From Anaerolineae bacterium (GTDB lineage: Bacteria; Chloroflexota; Anaerolineae; Aggregatilineales; Aggregatilineaceae), in the NCBI GenBank assembly GCA_027494015.1, contig JAOSJP010000001.1, positions 558,001 to 622,000 on the forward strand: DNA of 64,000 bases, written 5' to 3'. The position numbers were made by a program, and so were the translations under genes. The notes beneath the pieces are model-generated. The model worked only from the letters and a program-made list of their open reading frames with translations. It did no database searches and had not been told where the DNA came from. Of the stretch, positions 40,622 through 47,786 are shown piece by piece; the first letter of the stretch is position 1; each line of letters starts with the position of its first letter.

Positions 40622-40924
40622 TCAGTCAGGGTGCCGATCTGTCGGGGCGTCCGCCGGGGGTGCGCCGTCTGCGGGCTGCTGATCGGGCCATTCGGGCAGG
40701 TCGTGCTTGCTCTTGAGCTTGCGCTTCTCGGCAGGGCGCTCTGGGACGATCAGCATCAGGATCACATAGATGACCAGCCCGGACCCGCTGCTGAGCAGGG
40801 TCAGCGCGACAAAGGCCAGGCGGACCAGCGTGGGGTCAACGTCCAGATACTCACCGATGCCCCCACAGACTCCGGCGAACATGCGGTCTTGCGTCGAGCG
40901 GTAGAGACGCTTCTGTGGGTTCAT
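40622..40924 (-). CDS. PspC-domain membrane protein
   Basis: 100 aa. A PspC domain spans residues 3-60: RLYRSTQDRMFAGVCGGIGE, LDVDPTLVRLAFV, then a hydrophobic ALTLLSSGSGLVIYVILMLIVP segment. The tail is charged and Pro-rich. Members of the family sit in the membrane and often act in envelope-stress responses. Monocistronic and convergent with the MFS gene. Confidence 0.9.
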   Translation of the reverse strand: MNPQKRLYRSTQDRMFAGVCGGIGEYLDVDPTLVRLAFVALTLLSSGSGLVIYVILMLIVPERPAEKRKLKSKHDLPEWPDQQPADGAPPADAPTDRHPD

Positions 40925-41008
40925 AGGCTCCTCGTCACGGCCTTCAGGACTTCCGCGTGCATCTGTAGTGATCTACGCACGTCACCGCCCAGAGTTGTGA
41001 CGCCCGGC

Positions 41009-41647
41009 TCAGTCTGAGGCCCACCGGCGTGGCTGCGACTCGCTGTAGGCTTTCAGGTGCCTGAGCTGTGGGAATATGAACGCGAAGTGCACAATCTCCA
41101 GCAGCAGCGTACAGAGCTTCCCCAGCGGGCTGTGGCAGAAGCCACGCCGACGCACCAGCAGCCGCGTCCGACCATCTCGCCTGCGCTCCAGCAGGTAGAG
41201 GTAGGACACATCGTGCGCAGCCCCAAGCGGCAGCTTCAGGTTGAAGCCGCCGAAAAGCAGCATTCGGTTCGGCACCACGTTGACGATGCGGAAGCCGCCA
41301 TCCATCGCCTGATCCACCGCAGGAGCCGCCAGGTCTTGCCGCAGGAAGTCCACGCTGGGGACGCCCTGGTTCATCAACAGATCGAGTGCATAGTAGCCGG
41401 TCAGCTCGCGCCCCATCTGCGCGATCCAGGGCCAGACGGTCTCTGGCGGGGCGTCAATGTTGACCGCGTGCGTCGTCTCGAACGTGGGGCCGGGGATGAT
41501 CTCATCGCCTGGCAGCCGTCGCTGCGACTCGCCCAGGCGCGTGCCCCATTTGCGCAGTTGCGGGCGCAGGAAGAAGTAGTAGACCAGCAGCAGTCCCCCA
41601 AACAGGACGCGGCGCTGTATAGCGCAAGAAGGTTTTCGTCGGCTCAA
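41009..41647 (-). CDS. SRPBCC-like protein with N-terminal membrane segment
   Basis: About 212 aa. An N-terminal hydrophobic stretch (RRVLFGGLLLVYYFFLRP) precedes a START/SRPBCC-type domain: AVNIDAPPETVWPWIAQMGR, GYYALDLLMNQG, and DVSYLYLLERRRDGRTRLLVR. These domains bind hydrophobic ligands; the ligand is unknown. The start is placed at TTG 41647 because a consensus promoter (-35 41714-41719, -10 41691-41696) lies inside any longer reading and GAGCGAGAGAG precedes the TTG. ATG 41734 upstream would lie ahead of that promoter. Confidence 0.7.
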   Translation of the reverse strand: MSRRKPSCAIQRRVLFGGLLLVYYFFLRPQLRKWGTRLGESQRRLPGDEIIPGPTFETTHAVNIDAPPETVWPWIAQMGRELTGYYALDLLMNQGVPSVDFLRQDLAAPAVDQAMDGGFRIVNVVPNRMLLFGGFNLKLPLGAAHDVSYLYLLERRRDGRTRLLVRRRGFCHSPLGKLCTLLLEIVHFAFIFPQLRHLKAYSESQPRRWASD

Positions 41648-41690
41648 GGCGCTCTCTCGCTCAGGCGCAGTCTCACCCTTTATGTCCCGA

Positions 41691-41719
41691 ACTATACCGC
41701 CCCGATCTGCGCTTGGCAA
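41691..41719 (-). promoter_or_regulatory. promoter of the SRPBCC gene
   Basis: On the minus strand TTGCCA (41714-41719), 17-bp spacer, TATAGT (41691-41696). Predicted start near 41685 and a leader of about 38 nt. Confidence 0.7.
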
Positions 41720-41739
41720 GCGATAAGAGGCCATTTGAG

Positions 41740-41850
41740 ACGTTGTCTCCCCCCACCCCAAACCCCTCCCTCCACAAGGAGGGAGGGGCTTAGCGGGCGC
41801 GCTCTTCTCTCTTCCCCCCTCATGAGGAAAGAGCTGGGGATGGGGACAGA
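41740..41850. repeat. dispersed palindromic repeat
   Basis: GC-rich block with the palindrome CCCCTCCCTCC-ACAA-GGAGGGAGGGG (41763-41788) and a second partial inverted repeat CTCTTCTCTCTTCCCC / GAGGAAAGAGCTGGGG. It lies between the DUF1028 stop and the SRPBCC promoter. No target duplication is evident. Confidence 0.5.
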
Positions 41851-41867
41851 GCCAGGCGCGCGACTCC

Positions 41868-42818
41868 TTAAACGGCTTCCTGGCGCAGCCGCTCCACCAG
41901 CGCGGCAGCCGCCCCTTCGCGCTTGACCAGTCCGCACGCTTGCAGGCGCAGTGCCAGGTCAAGCCAGTGCTCGCGGCGTGGGTCATCGCGCAGAGCCGGG
42001 CGCAGCACGCGCGCGGCTGCTTCGGCATCGGCCAGGTCATCGGCCAGCGCCATCGCCTGCCAGAAGGGGAGTTCTTCCAGCTCCGGCGCTTCAGCGCAGG
42101 CCTGCGCCCACAGGCTCGTGGCCTGCGCCTGGTCGCCCGCCTCAAGCGCCTCATAGCCCTGCTGGTCGAGCAACTGGGCGTGGCGCAGCCGCACCAAGCG
42201 CCCCAACTCCGTCAGGGGATCGTCATGCTCGTCCACGCGCAGATCGTAATCGGCGCGCCAGAACAGGTCTTCTCGCCGGCCAGAGACAACCTTCAGCGCC
42301 GCCGACTGCATCCCGCGTATGTCGCCCCCTTCCGCCTGTGCCGCCTGCAATGCCGCCATCATCCGCGCGGCCAGGTCGCCTACGGCGGACTCAAAGGCGG
42401 CAGCCATCGCCTGGACGACGGTGGGGTTGGTCATCATGTTGGCCTGGACGCTGTACCCTTCGCCAGTGTGATGGCTCGCCTCTGGGATGCACCCGTCCCC
42501 TGTCCAGGCGGCGACACGCCCTGCCGCGTCCACGACGGCCACCTGGCGTCGGTGTGCGTCGCTGTCGGAGGCTGCCAGGGCCGCAATGACCTGAGGCGCG
42601 GGCACCCCCTCGCCCAACATGGCCAGGGCGATGGGGCCGAACGAGATATTGACCAGCGATTGGGTGGCCACGGCCCCCACCCCTGGGATCAGCCAGGGGA
42701 CGACGCTGCCCACGCACATCTGGTGCGTCTGCACGGCCACGCCGAACTGGCCCGTCTGCGCGTCACGGGCCACTATGCTGTATGTGCTGAACAACTGAGT
42801 CGGTCGCAAGATCATGAT
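41868..42818 (-). CDS. DUF1028 family protein
   Basis: About 316-322 aa. The N-terminal DUF1028 domain is shown by FSTYSIVARDAQTGQFGVAVQT and VGAVATQSLVNISFGP. QVAVVDAAGRVAAWTGDGCI and the ANMMTNPTVVQAMAAAFES helix follow. The C-terminal part (about residues 230-320) looks like an alpha-helical, TPR-like tail with Ala/Leu-rich helices. Starts at 42836 (IMI...) and at ATG 42815-42818 are both possible. DUF1028 has an Ntn-hydrolase-like fold, and its enzymatic role is not established. Monocistronic. Confidence 0.85.
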   Translation of the reverse strand: MMILRPTQLFSTYSIVARDAQTGQFGVAVQTHQMCVGSVVPWLIPGVGAVATQSLVNISFGPIALAMLGEGVPAPQVIAALAASDSDAHRRQVAVVDAAGRVAAWTGDGCIPEASHHTGEGYSVQANMMTNPTVVQAMAAAFESAVGDLAARMMAALQAAQAEGGDIRGMQSAALKVVSGRREDLFWRADYDLRVDEHDDPLTELGRLVRLRHAQLLDQQGYEALEAGDQAQATSLWAQACAEAPELEELPFWQAMALADDLADAEAAARVLRPALRDDPRREHWLDLALRLQACGLVKREGAAAALVERLRQEAV

Positions 42819-42917
42819 TGGCTCGCTCCTGATCATCTGGCAGAATAGAACGAGGGACGCACCGTGTCTTTCCGTGCGTCCCCGTAATTCACAGCATCAC
42901 TTGGGCGGAGCCAGCGA

Positions 42918-43901
42918 TCAGCGCCGCAGGCTCAGCCCCAGACGCCGCGCGCGCCCGTCAATGTTGAGGATGCGCGCCTTCACTGCATCTCCTTCGCGGA
43001 CGACGTTGCGGGGGTGCAGGAAGTGCCCCTCCGCCAGCTCGGAGACATGAATCAGCCCTTCCAGGCCCTCTTCAACGCACGCAAACGCCCCAAAGTCCAC
43101 AACGTTGGTGATGACCCCTTCGACGATCTGCCCCACCTGGTAGCGCTGTTCTACCGTCTCCCAGGGGTCCGGACGCAGCCGCTTGAGGCTGAGCGCCACG
43201 CGCTCCTGAGCAGGGTCTACGCTCATCACGTGGACATCCATCACGTCGCCACGCCGCAGAACGTCGCTGGGATGCCCGACCCGCCCCCAGCTAAGCTCGC
43301 TGATATGGATCAGCCCTTCCAGCCCGCCCAAGTCCACAAATACGCCGAAATCGCACAGGTTGGTCACCTGGCCCCGGCACACATCCCCCGCTTTGATGGT
43401 GCTGAGGACATACGCGCGAGTGCCGGGCTGGACCTGGGCAGCGCGCTCAGAGAGAATGAGCCGGTTCTGCGCGCGATCCAGCTCGATGACGCGCAGCCGC
43501 AACGATTGCCCGATGCATTGGGCCAGTGCGTCTATCCGGGCGCGCCCGTCGGTCGCTGCCGGAAAATCCACCAGTTGGCTGGCCGGAACAAACCCACGCA
43601 GGCTGTTCCACGCCACCAGCAACCCGCCGCGATTGTGCCCTGCCACGCGCAGCTCGATGGTCGCGTCGGTCTCGAAGGCGTGGCAGACTAGCTCCCAATC
43701 TGCGGACGAGCCGTCCGGCTGATCCTCAGCCGCCTGCTTCTCCTCAGCGCTTGAAGATGATGTGTCTTCCCAGAACGCGACATGTTCCTGAGGCCCCCCC
43801 CCAATGGCCGCGTTCTCTCCCTCGTCGAGCAAGGCTTCCCAGTACGCTTCATCCGGGGGAAGAGGGGGAGCAGAACTGTGGTGCCGAACCTCTGAAGACA
43901 T
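42918..43901 (-). CDS. S1 RNA-binding domain protein (three S1 motifs)
   Basis: 327 aa. The acidic, low-complexity N-terminus (about 70 residues) is followed by three S1 domains. The first is a divergent one (GLLVAWNSLRGFVPASQLVDF). The second is canonical (AGDVCRGQVTNLCDFGVFVDLGG split by LEGLIHISELSWGRV), as is the third (VGQIVEGVITNVVDFGAFA, GLEGLIHVSELAEGHF). It resembles a shortened ribosomal protein S1, likely binding mRNA on the ribosome. An AAGGTGA ribosome binding site stands ahead of the ATG at 43901. Confidence 0.9.
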   Translation of the reverse strand: MSSEVRHHSSAPPLPPDEAYWEALLDEGENAAIGGGPQEHVAFWEDTSSSSAEEKQAAEDQPDGSSADWELVCHAFETDATIELRVAGHNRGGLLVAWNSLRGFVPASQLVDFPAATDGRARIDALAQCIGQSLRLRVIELDRAQNRLILSERAAQVQPGTRAYVLSTIKAGDVCRGQVTNLCDFGVFVDLGGLEGLIHISELSWGRVGHPSDVLRRGDVMDVHVMSVDPAQERVALSLKRLRPDPWETVEQRYQVGQIVEGVITNVVDFGAFACVEEGLEGLIHVSELAEGHFLHPRNVVREGDAVKARILNIDGRARRLGLSLRR

Positions 43902-44019
43902 TGCCTGTCACCTTCCTCAACCACTACCATCTCCGACTGTAATCTGATCGCCGCGGTCGTGTTTGTTGTGAGAAAACACACCGAGGCGTGCTCATTATAG
44001 ATAGCGCCCCGAATCCTTG

Positions 44020-46086
44020 TCAAACCGCCTTGTCGTGCTCGCCTGGCGTCTCCGCTGCTCGCATCAGCCGCGCCTCGTCCCGCACGGCTGTCGCCGGCGT
44101 CCTTGTCTCCGCAGGAGTATGCTCGCCGTCTGACCGCTTGCGCTCAGAGATAGCCTGCCGCTCCATCTCCTCCACCTGGCGCGCCACTTCCTCGATGGCT
44201 ACACGCTGCTTGCGATACAGGTCAGACTCGCTCATCGCCAGCCGCAGGGCCACGTCGCGCACCTTGCGACCCTGCACAAAGCGCATTTCCAGGATGTTGT
44301 ACAGAATCCATTCGGTCGTGGTCAGGCTGCGCTGCCCTTCGGGGCGCAGGTTCTCGATGGCCTGGGCCAGCACTGTGCGCAGCGCGCGCACCGGGTTCTG
44401 ATCCTGGCTTTCCTCCATCTCGCGCCAGACGACATTGAGATTGAGCAGTTCGCTTTCGGTCAGGCGCGGGCCGCCCCAGTAGTCCCGCAGAGCATCTTTG
44501 ACCAGGTTCAAGAAATCGGACGGCGCCGGCATGTCATTGGCCGGTTCGGGCAGCGCCTCCACTCGCCCATAGCGCGACAGGCCGCGCAGGCGCTGCATGA
44601 GGTCCATCTGCGAAGCCAGCCCTTCGAGCACGGCAAAGACTTCAGACTGGTGCTGAACGCCTTCCAGCACGCGCGCGGCCTGCTCCGCCAGCGCCGCGAA
44701 GACCTCGCGCTCCTCAGCGGCGAGATCCGGCTGCGGCGCGCGCGCCCACACGCCCAGCACGCCCAACAGAGGGGCCTGAACGCCATTCTGCGCAACCGGC
44801 GATCTGCGCAAGGGCACCAGCCAGTAGGATCGCCAGATGTAGAAATCCCCAGCGCGCGGCAACTCCGGTGTCGGGCTGTCCGGGTCGGTGCTGTGCTCCT
44901 CGCCGATGCGCGAGAATTCCGGCGAAGTGAGCGCTTCCGACGAGGGAGCCAGCTCGCCCACCACCTGCACCAGCCGCGCCCCATCTGCCTCCATCTGCGC
45001 GACGAATGCCGTAGGCACGCGCAGGTTGTCGCAGATGGCCGCCAGGATCGCCTCAAGCAACTGAGCCGCGTCCGCCGGGGTCAGCAAGCGGTCACTGAGT
45101 CGCTGAATCCACTGCGCTCGCTGCTGATCTTGCGTGTAGATCAGCCACCGCTGCAGCACGGGCAGCAGCAAGGTGATGGACCACTGCAAGAAGAGCACCG
45201 TGGCGACCGCCGCGAAGGGCATGAAGGTATCGCCGTCCAGGCCCAGGACGTTGGACACGCGCGGCACAAAAAGAACCACCGCCAGCACAGCCGCCCCAGT
45301 GAGCGGCCCGCGCAGCATGAATTCCAGAAGCTGCGATTTCACCACACGGTCAGGACGTTCCGAGCCGAAGAAGGAGAGCGGATAGGCCAGGAAGACCAGC
45401 ATCAGCATCAGGATCATGTTGGCCAGGTTGAGGATGATCAGCAGTGTCGTATCGCGCTCGACGCCGATTCTGCCCAGCAGCGAATAGGGAAAGATACCCC
45501 AGGCCGGGGCCAGGAACACAGACAGCAGGTAGGTCATACGGCGCTGCGTGTAGCGGGTCAGGCAGCGCCGGCGCGCGCGGATGACATTCACCATTGAGAA
45601 GGTCGCGACAACCAGCAGGAAGGCGACGTAGATAGGAAACGCCGGCCCGGCTGCCAGGTGAGGAAGCTCTGCCGTGATCTCCCCGCCGATCACCGCGTCG
45701 GTGAAGAGCGCAAGCACCATGAACACCGCACCCAGCACATAGGACAGGCGGATGACCGCTCGCCGCCGCCCGCGCGATGGCCGCCCGGTTGTGGCCAGCA
45801 GCGCGTCTGACAGGTGCAGCAGCGTGGCCGGCACAAAAGCGATCCCAATCCACTGGAAACGCAGCCAGACGCCCAGATATTCGTCGCCAGGATCGAGCGC
45901 GATGAAGACATCGCCCAGAAAGGCGAAGACCACGCAGAGCAGCACTAGGCTGGAGGTGCGCGTCACGCGGTCGCGCGTGTTGCGCGCCAGGTTGTACAGC
46001 ACGATAGACGCAGCCACGATGACGATGGTGGCTGTCAGAGTCTCGTTGGTCAGTTCCAGAATGGTGAGGAGTTCGCGTGAAGTCAT
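44020..46086 (-). CDS. multi-TM GAF-domain sensor-like protein without kinase domain
   Basis: About 688 aa. Some 8-9 TM segments in the first 330 residues have the character of a 7TM histidine-kinase input region plus extra helices. A GAF-like domain (about 350-510) follows: LLEAILAAICDNLRVPTAFV, then LLGVLGVWARAP. A C-terminal region (about 530-650) contains a helical segment, TTTEWILYNILEMRFVQG, and an HTH-like REVALRLAMSESDLYRKQRV-like stretch. No HisKA/HATPase motif exists. ATG 46086 or GTG 46110 could be the start. It is immediately downstream of the GNAT gene. Probable environmental sensor; the output is unclear. Confidence 0.75.
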   Translation of the reverse strand: MTSRELLTILELTNETLTATIVIVAASIVLYNLARNTRDRVTRTSSLVLLCVVFAFLGDVFIALDPGDEYLGVWLRFQWIGIAFVPATLLHLSDALLATTGRPSRGRRRAVIRLSYVLGAVFMVLALFTDAVIGGEITAELPHLAAGPAFPIYVAFLLVVATFSMVNVIRARRRCLTRYTQRRMTYLLSVFLAPAWGIFPYSLLGRIGVERDTTLLIILNLANMILMLMLVFLAYPLSFFGSERPDRVVKSQLLEFMLRGPLTGAAVLAVVLFVPRVSNVLGLDGDTFMPFAAVATVLFLQWSITLLLPVLQRWLIYTQDQQRAQWIQRLSDRLLTPADAAQLLEAILAAICDNLRVPTAFVAQMEADGARLVQVVGELAPSSEALTSPEFSRIGEEHSTDPDSPTPELPRAGDFYIWRSYWLVPLRRSPVAQNGVQAPLLGVLGVWARAPQPDLAAEEREVFAALAEQAARVLEGVQHQSEVFAVLEGLASQMDLMQRLRGLSRYGRVEALPEPANDMPAPSDFLNLVKDALRDYWGGPRLTESELLNLNVVWREMEESQDQNPVRALRTVLAQAIENLRPEGQRSLTTTEWILYNILEMRFVQGRKVRDVALRLAMSESDLYRKQRVAIEEVARQVEEMERQAISERKRSDGEHTPAETRTPATAVRDEARLMRAAETPGEHDKAV

Positions 46087-46110
46087 CGTGAGCCGCGCCA
46101 GCCTCTGCAC

Positions 46111-46668
46111 CTACCGCAGGTTCTTGGCGAAGAAAACGGCGATGTCCTGGTTCGGGTAGTAGTGGTCATTGTAGCCGCAGAACACTAGGCCGTTGGCCTG
46201 GGCGAAACTGATCGCCGGATGATTCTTCGTCTGCACAGCCAGCATCACATGGCGCAACCCGCTGTCCTGCACCCATTCGCTCGCCTGCTCCAGTAACGCG
46301 CTGCCGATCCTGTGCCGACGAAAGGGCGTGTTCACGACGAGGTCCTCGACCCATGCGCCCTGTTCGCCCGGCCTGGCGCGCACATTGATGTACCCCAGGA
46401 CAAGCCCTTCGGCGAGCGCCACCAGGAAGCAATCGCGCTGTCGCCAGAGGCGTGTCAGCGTCGCCGCGTCTCGCGGGTATTCGACCTCAACCAGCCTGGG
46501 CAGCCGCACCGAGCGAAACCGCACGGCGACCTCGCCGCGCTCATCACGGACATCCATCTGCCAGACGTGATCGGTCAGGTAAGAGCGTTCGAGCGCCAGG
46601 CACTCGGTCAATTCCTCGTCCGAGCGCACCTCGCGCACAGTGAACTGGCTGCGTGGTGTGTTCATCAT
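46111..46668 (-). CDS. GNAT-family N-acetyltransferase
   Basis: 185 aa. The acetyl-CoA-binding motif A is present in EDLVVNTPFRRHRIGSALLE, followed by VMLAVQTKNHPAISFAQANG (motif B) and an FCGYNDHYYPNQD end. The substrate is unknown. It overlaps or abuts the sensor-like gene downstream (a GTG there begins 1 bp before this stop ends), so the two are probably co-transcribed. Confidence 0.88.
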   Translation of the reverse strand: MMNTPRSQFTVREVRSDEELTECLALERSYLTDHVWQMDVRDERGEVAVRFRSVRLPRLVEVEYPRDAATLTRLWRQRDCFLVALAEGLVLGYINVRARPGEQGAWVEDLVVNTPFRRHRIGSALLEQASEWVQDSGLRHVMLAVQTKNHPAISFAQANGLVFCGYNDHYYPNQDIAVFFAKNLR

Positions 46669-46718
46669 GCCTGCATTCTACCCAACACCGCGCTCTTGCT
46701 GCAATCGTGCTGCGCGAC

Positions 46719-46810
46719 TGAGTGCGAGCAAAGGTTGTCAGCGAGCTCATGACACGGTGAACGCCTCCCCATCCCCCTCCAGCCGACGGAGAGGGGGCGA
46801 TCTGACAGGC
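46719..46810. repeat. decayed MITE copy C
   Basis: One end reads GAGTGCGAGCAAAGGTTGTCAGCGA, matching the copy B end GGGTGCGTGCAAAGGTTGACAGCGA with few changes. It is followed by the conserved GACGGAGAGGGGGCG core. No second terminal repeat and no target duplication were found. The rest of 46669-46970 holds no gene, apart from a TATAGT (46924-46929) upstream of cmk. Confidence 0.65.
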
Positions 46811-46970
46811 GCCAGCGCCGCTGTCCCAGCGGCAGCGCCCCTTCTTGGGACGTTGGCCGGCATAGAGCGCGTTCTGGCAGGAAATCGAGGAAATTGTTCA
46901 ATGCGCGTTAGCCTGAGCGTGCGGTATAGTAGAGTCACTGAGCCACGAACACCGCAGCGGAGAGACTCCT

Positions 46971-47696
46971 TTGGCGCTTCCTAGCACAATTGCCATAGAT
47001 GGGCCAGCCGGTTCGGGCAAGAGCAGCGTATCCTTCGCCCTGGCCCAACGCCTGGGCTACCTCTTTGTGGACACAGGCGCGTTTTACCGGGCTGTCACGC
47101 TGCTGGCCCTGCGCGCTGGTCAAGACCTGTCCGACAGCGACGGCGTGGCAGCGCTGGCGCGCAGGGCATCGCTGGACATCACCGGCGATCTGGGCAGCGA
47201 TGGGCGTCAGTGCACGGTCCTGGCCAACGGCGAAGACGTGACCTGGGAGATCCACTCGCCCGCGGTGGATGCGCACGTCTCCGTTGTGGCGGCCAATTCC
47301 GGCGTGCGTCAGGCCATGCTCGCCGCCCAACGCGCTCTGGCCGCGCGCGGTCGCGTGATCATGGCTGGGCGGGATATTGGCACAGTCGTGCTGCCGGATG
47401 CCGACCTCAAAATCTACATTGATGCCAGCCTGGAAAGGCGCGCCGAGCGTCGCTACGCGCAGCGAGTCGGCAACGGGGAGCCAGCAGACCTGGCCCAGAT
47501 ACGCGAGGGGCTGCGCCAGCGCGACACGATTGACAGCCAGCGTGACGTTGCGCCCCTGCTGCGCGCGCCGGACGCCATCTATCTGGATACTACGGCGCTC
47601 TCGCTTGAGCAGACCGTTGAAGCGGCCTACCAGATCGTCTGCGACCGGGACAGGCGCCACCCCGCGCCCGCCAGCGAGCCGGCAGGCCAGCCCTGA
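46971..47696 (+). CDS. cmk: cytidylate kinase
   Basis: 241 aa. Phosphorylates CMP/dCMP with ATP. P-loop IAIDGPAGSGKSSVS, VDTGAFYRAVTLLAL for the CMP site, AGRDIGTVVLPDADLKIYID, and a late LDTTALSLEQTV. It starts at TTG 46971, with GCGGAGAG ahead and MALPSTIAIDGP as expected. A TATAGT lies about 42 bp upstream. It is followed 90 bp later by comEC in the same direction. Confidence 0.94.
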   Translation: MALPSTIAIDGPAGSGKSSVSFALAQRLGYLFVDTGAFYRAVTLLALRAGQDLSDSDGVAALARRASLDITGDLGSDGRQCTVLANGEDVTWEIHSPAVDAHVSVVAANSGVRQAMLAAQRALAARGRVIMAGRDIGTVVLPDADLKIYIDASLERRAERRYAQRVGNGEPADLAQIREGLRQRDTIDSQRDVAPLLRAPDAIYLDTTALSLEQTVEAAYQIVCDRDRRHPAPASEPAGQP

Positions 47697-47786
47697 CAGA
47701 GTGTTGGCGAGTTGCAGGCGCGAGCGCCCTGCCCTATGATGGTTTGACGCTGCGAGAGTCACGCCAGAGGGATAGGGACCGAGCGC

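Noticed and set aside
41734..42154. Longer N-terminal extension of the SRPBCC gene into the DUF1028 gene
   Set aside because: Extension overlaps an opposite-frame gene, is Arg-rich without motif, and a consensus promoter sits downstream of it.
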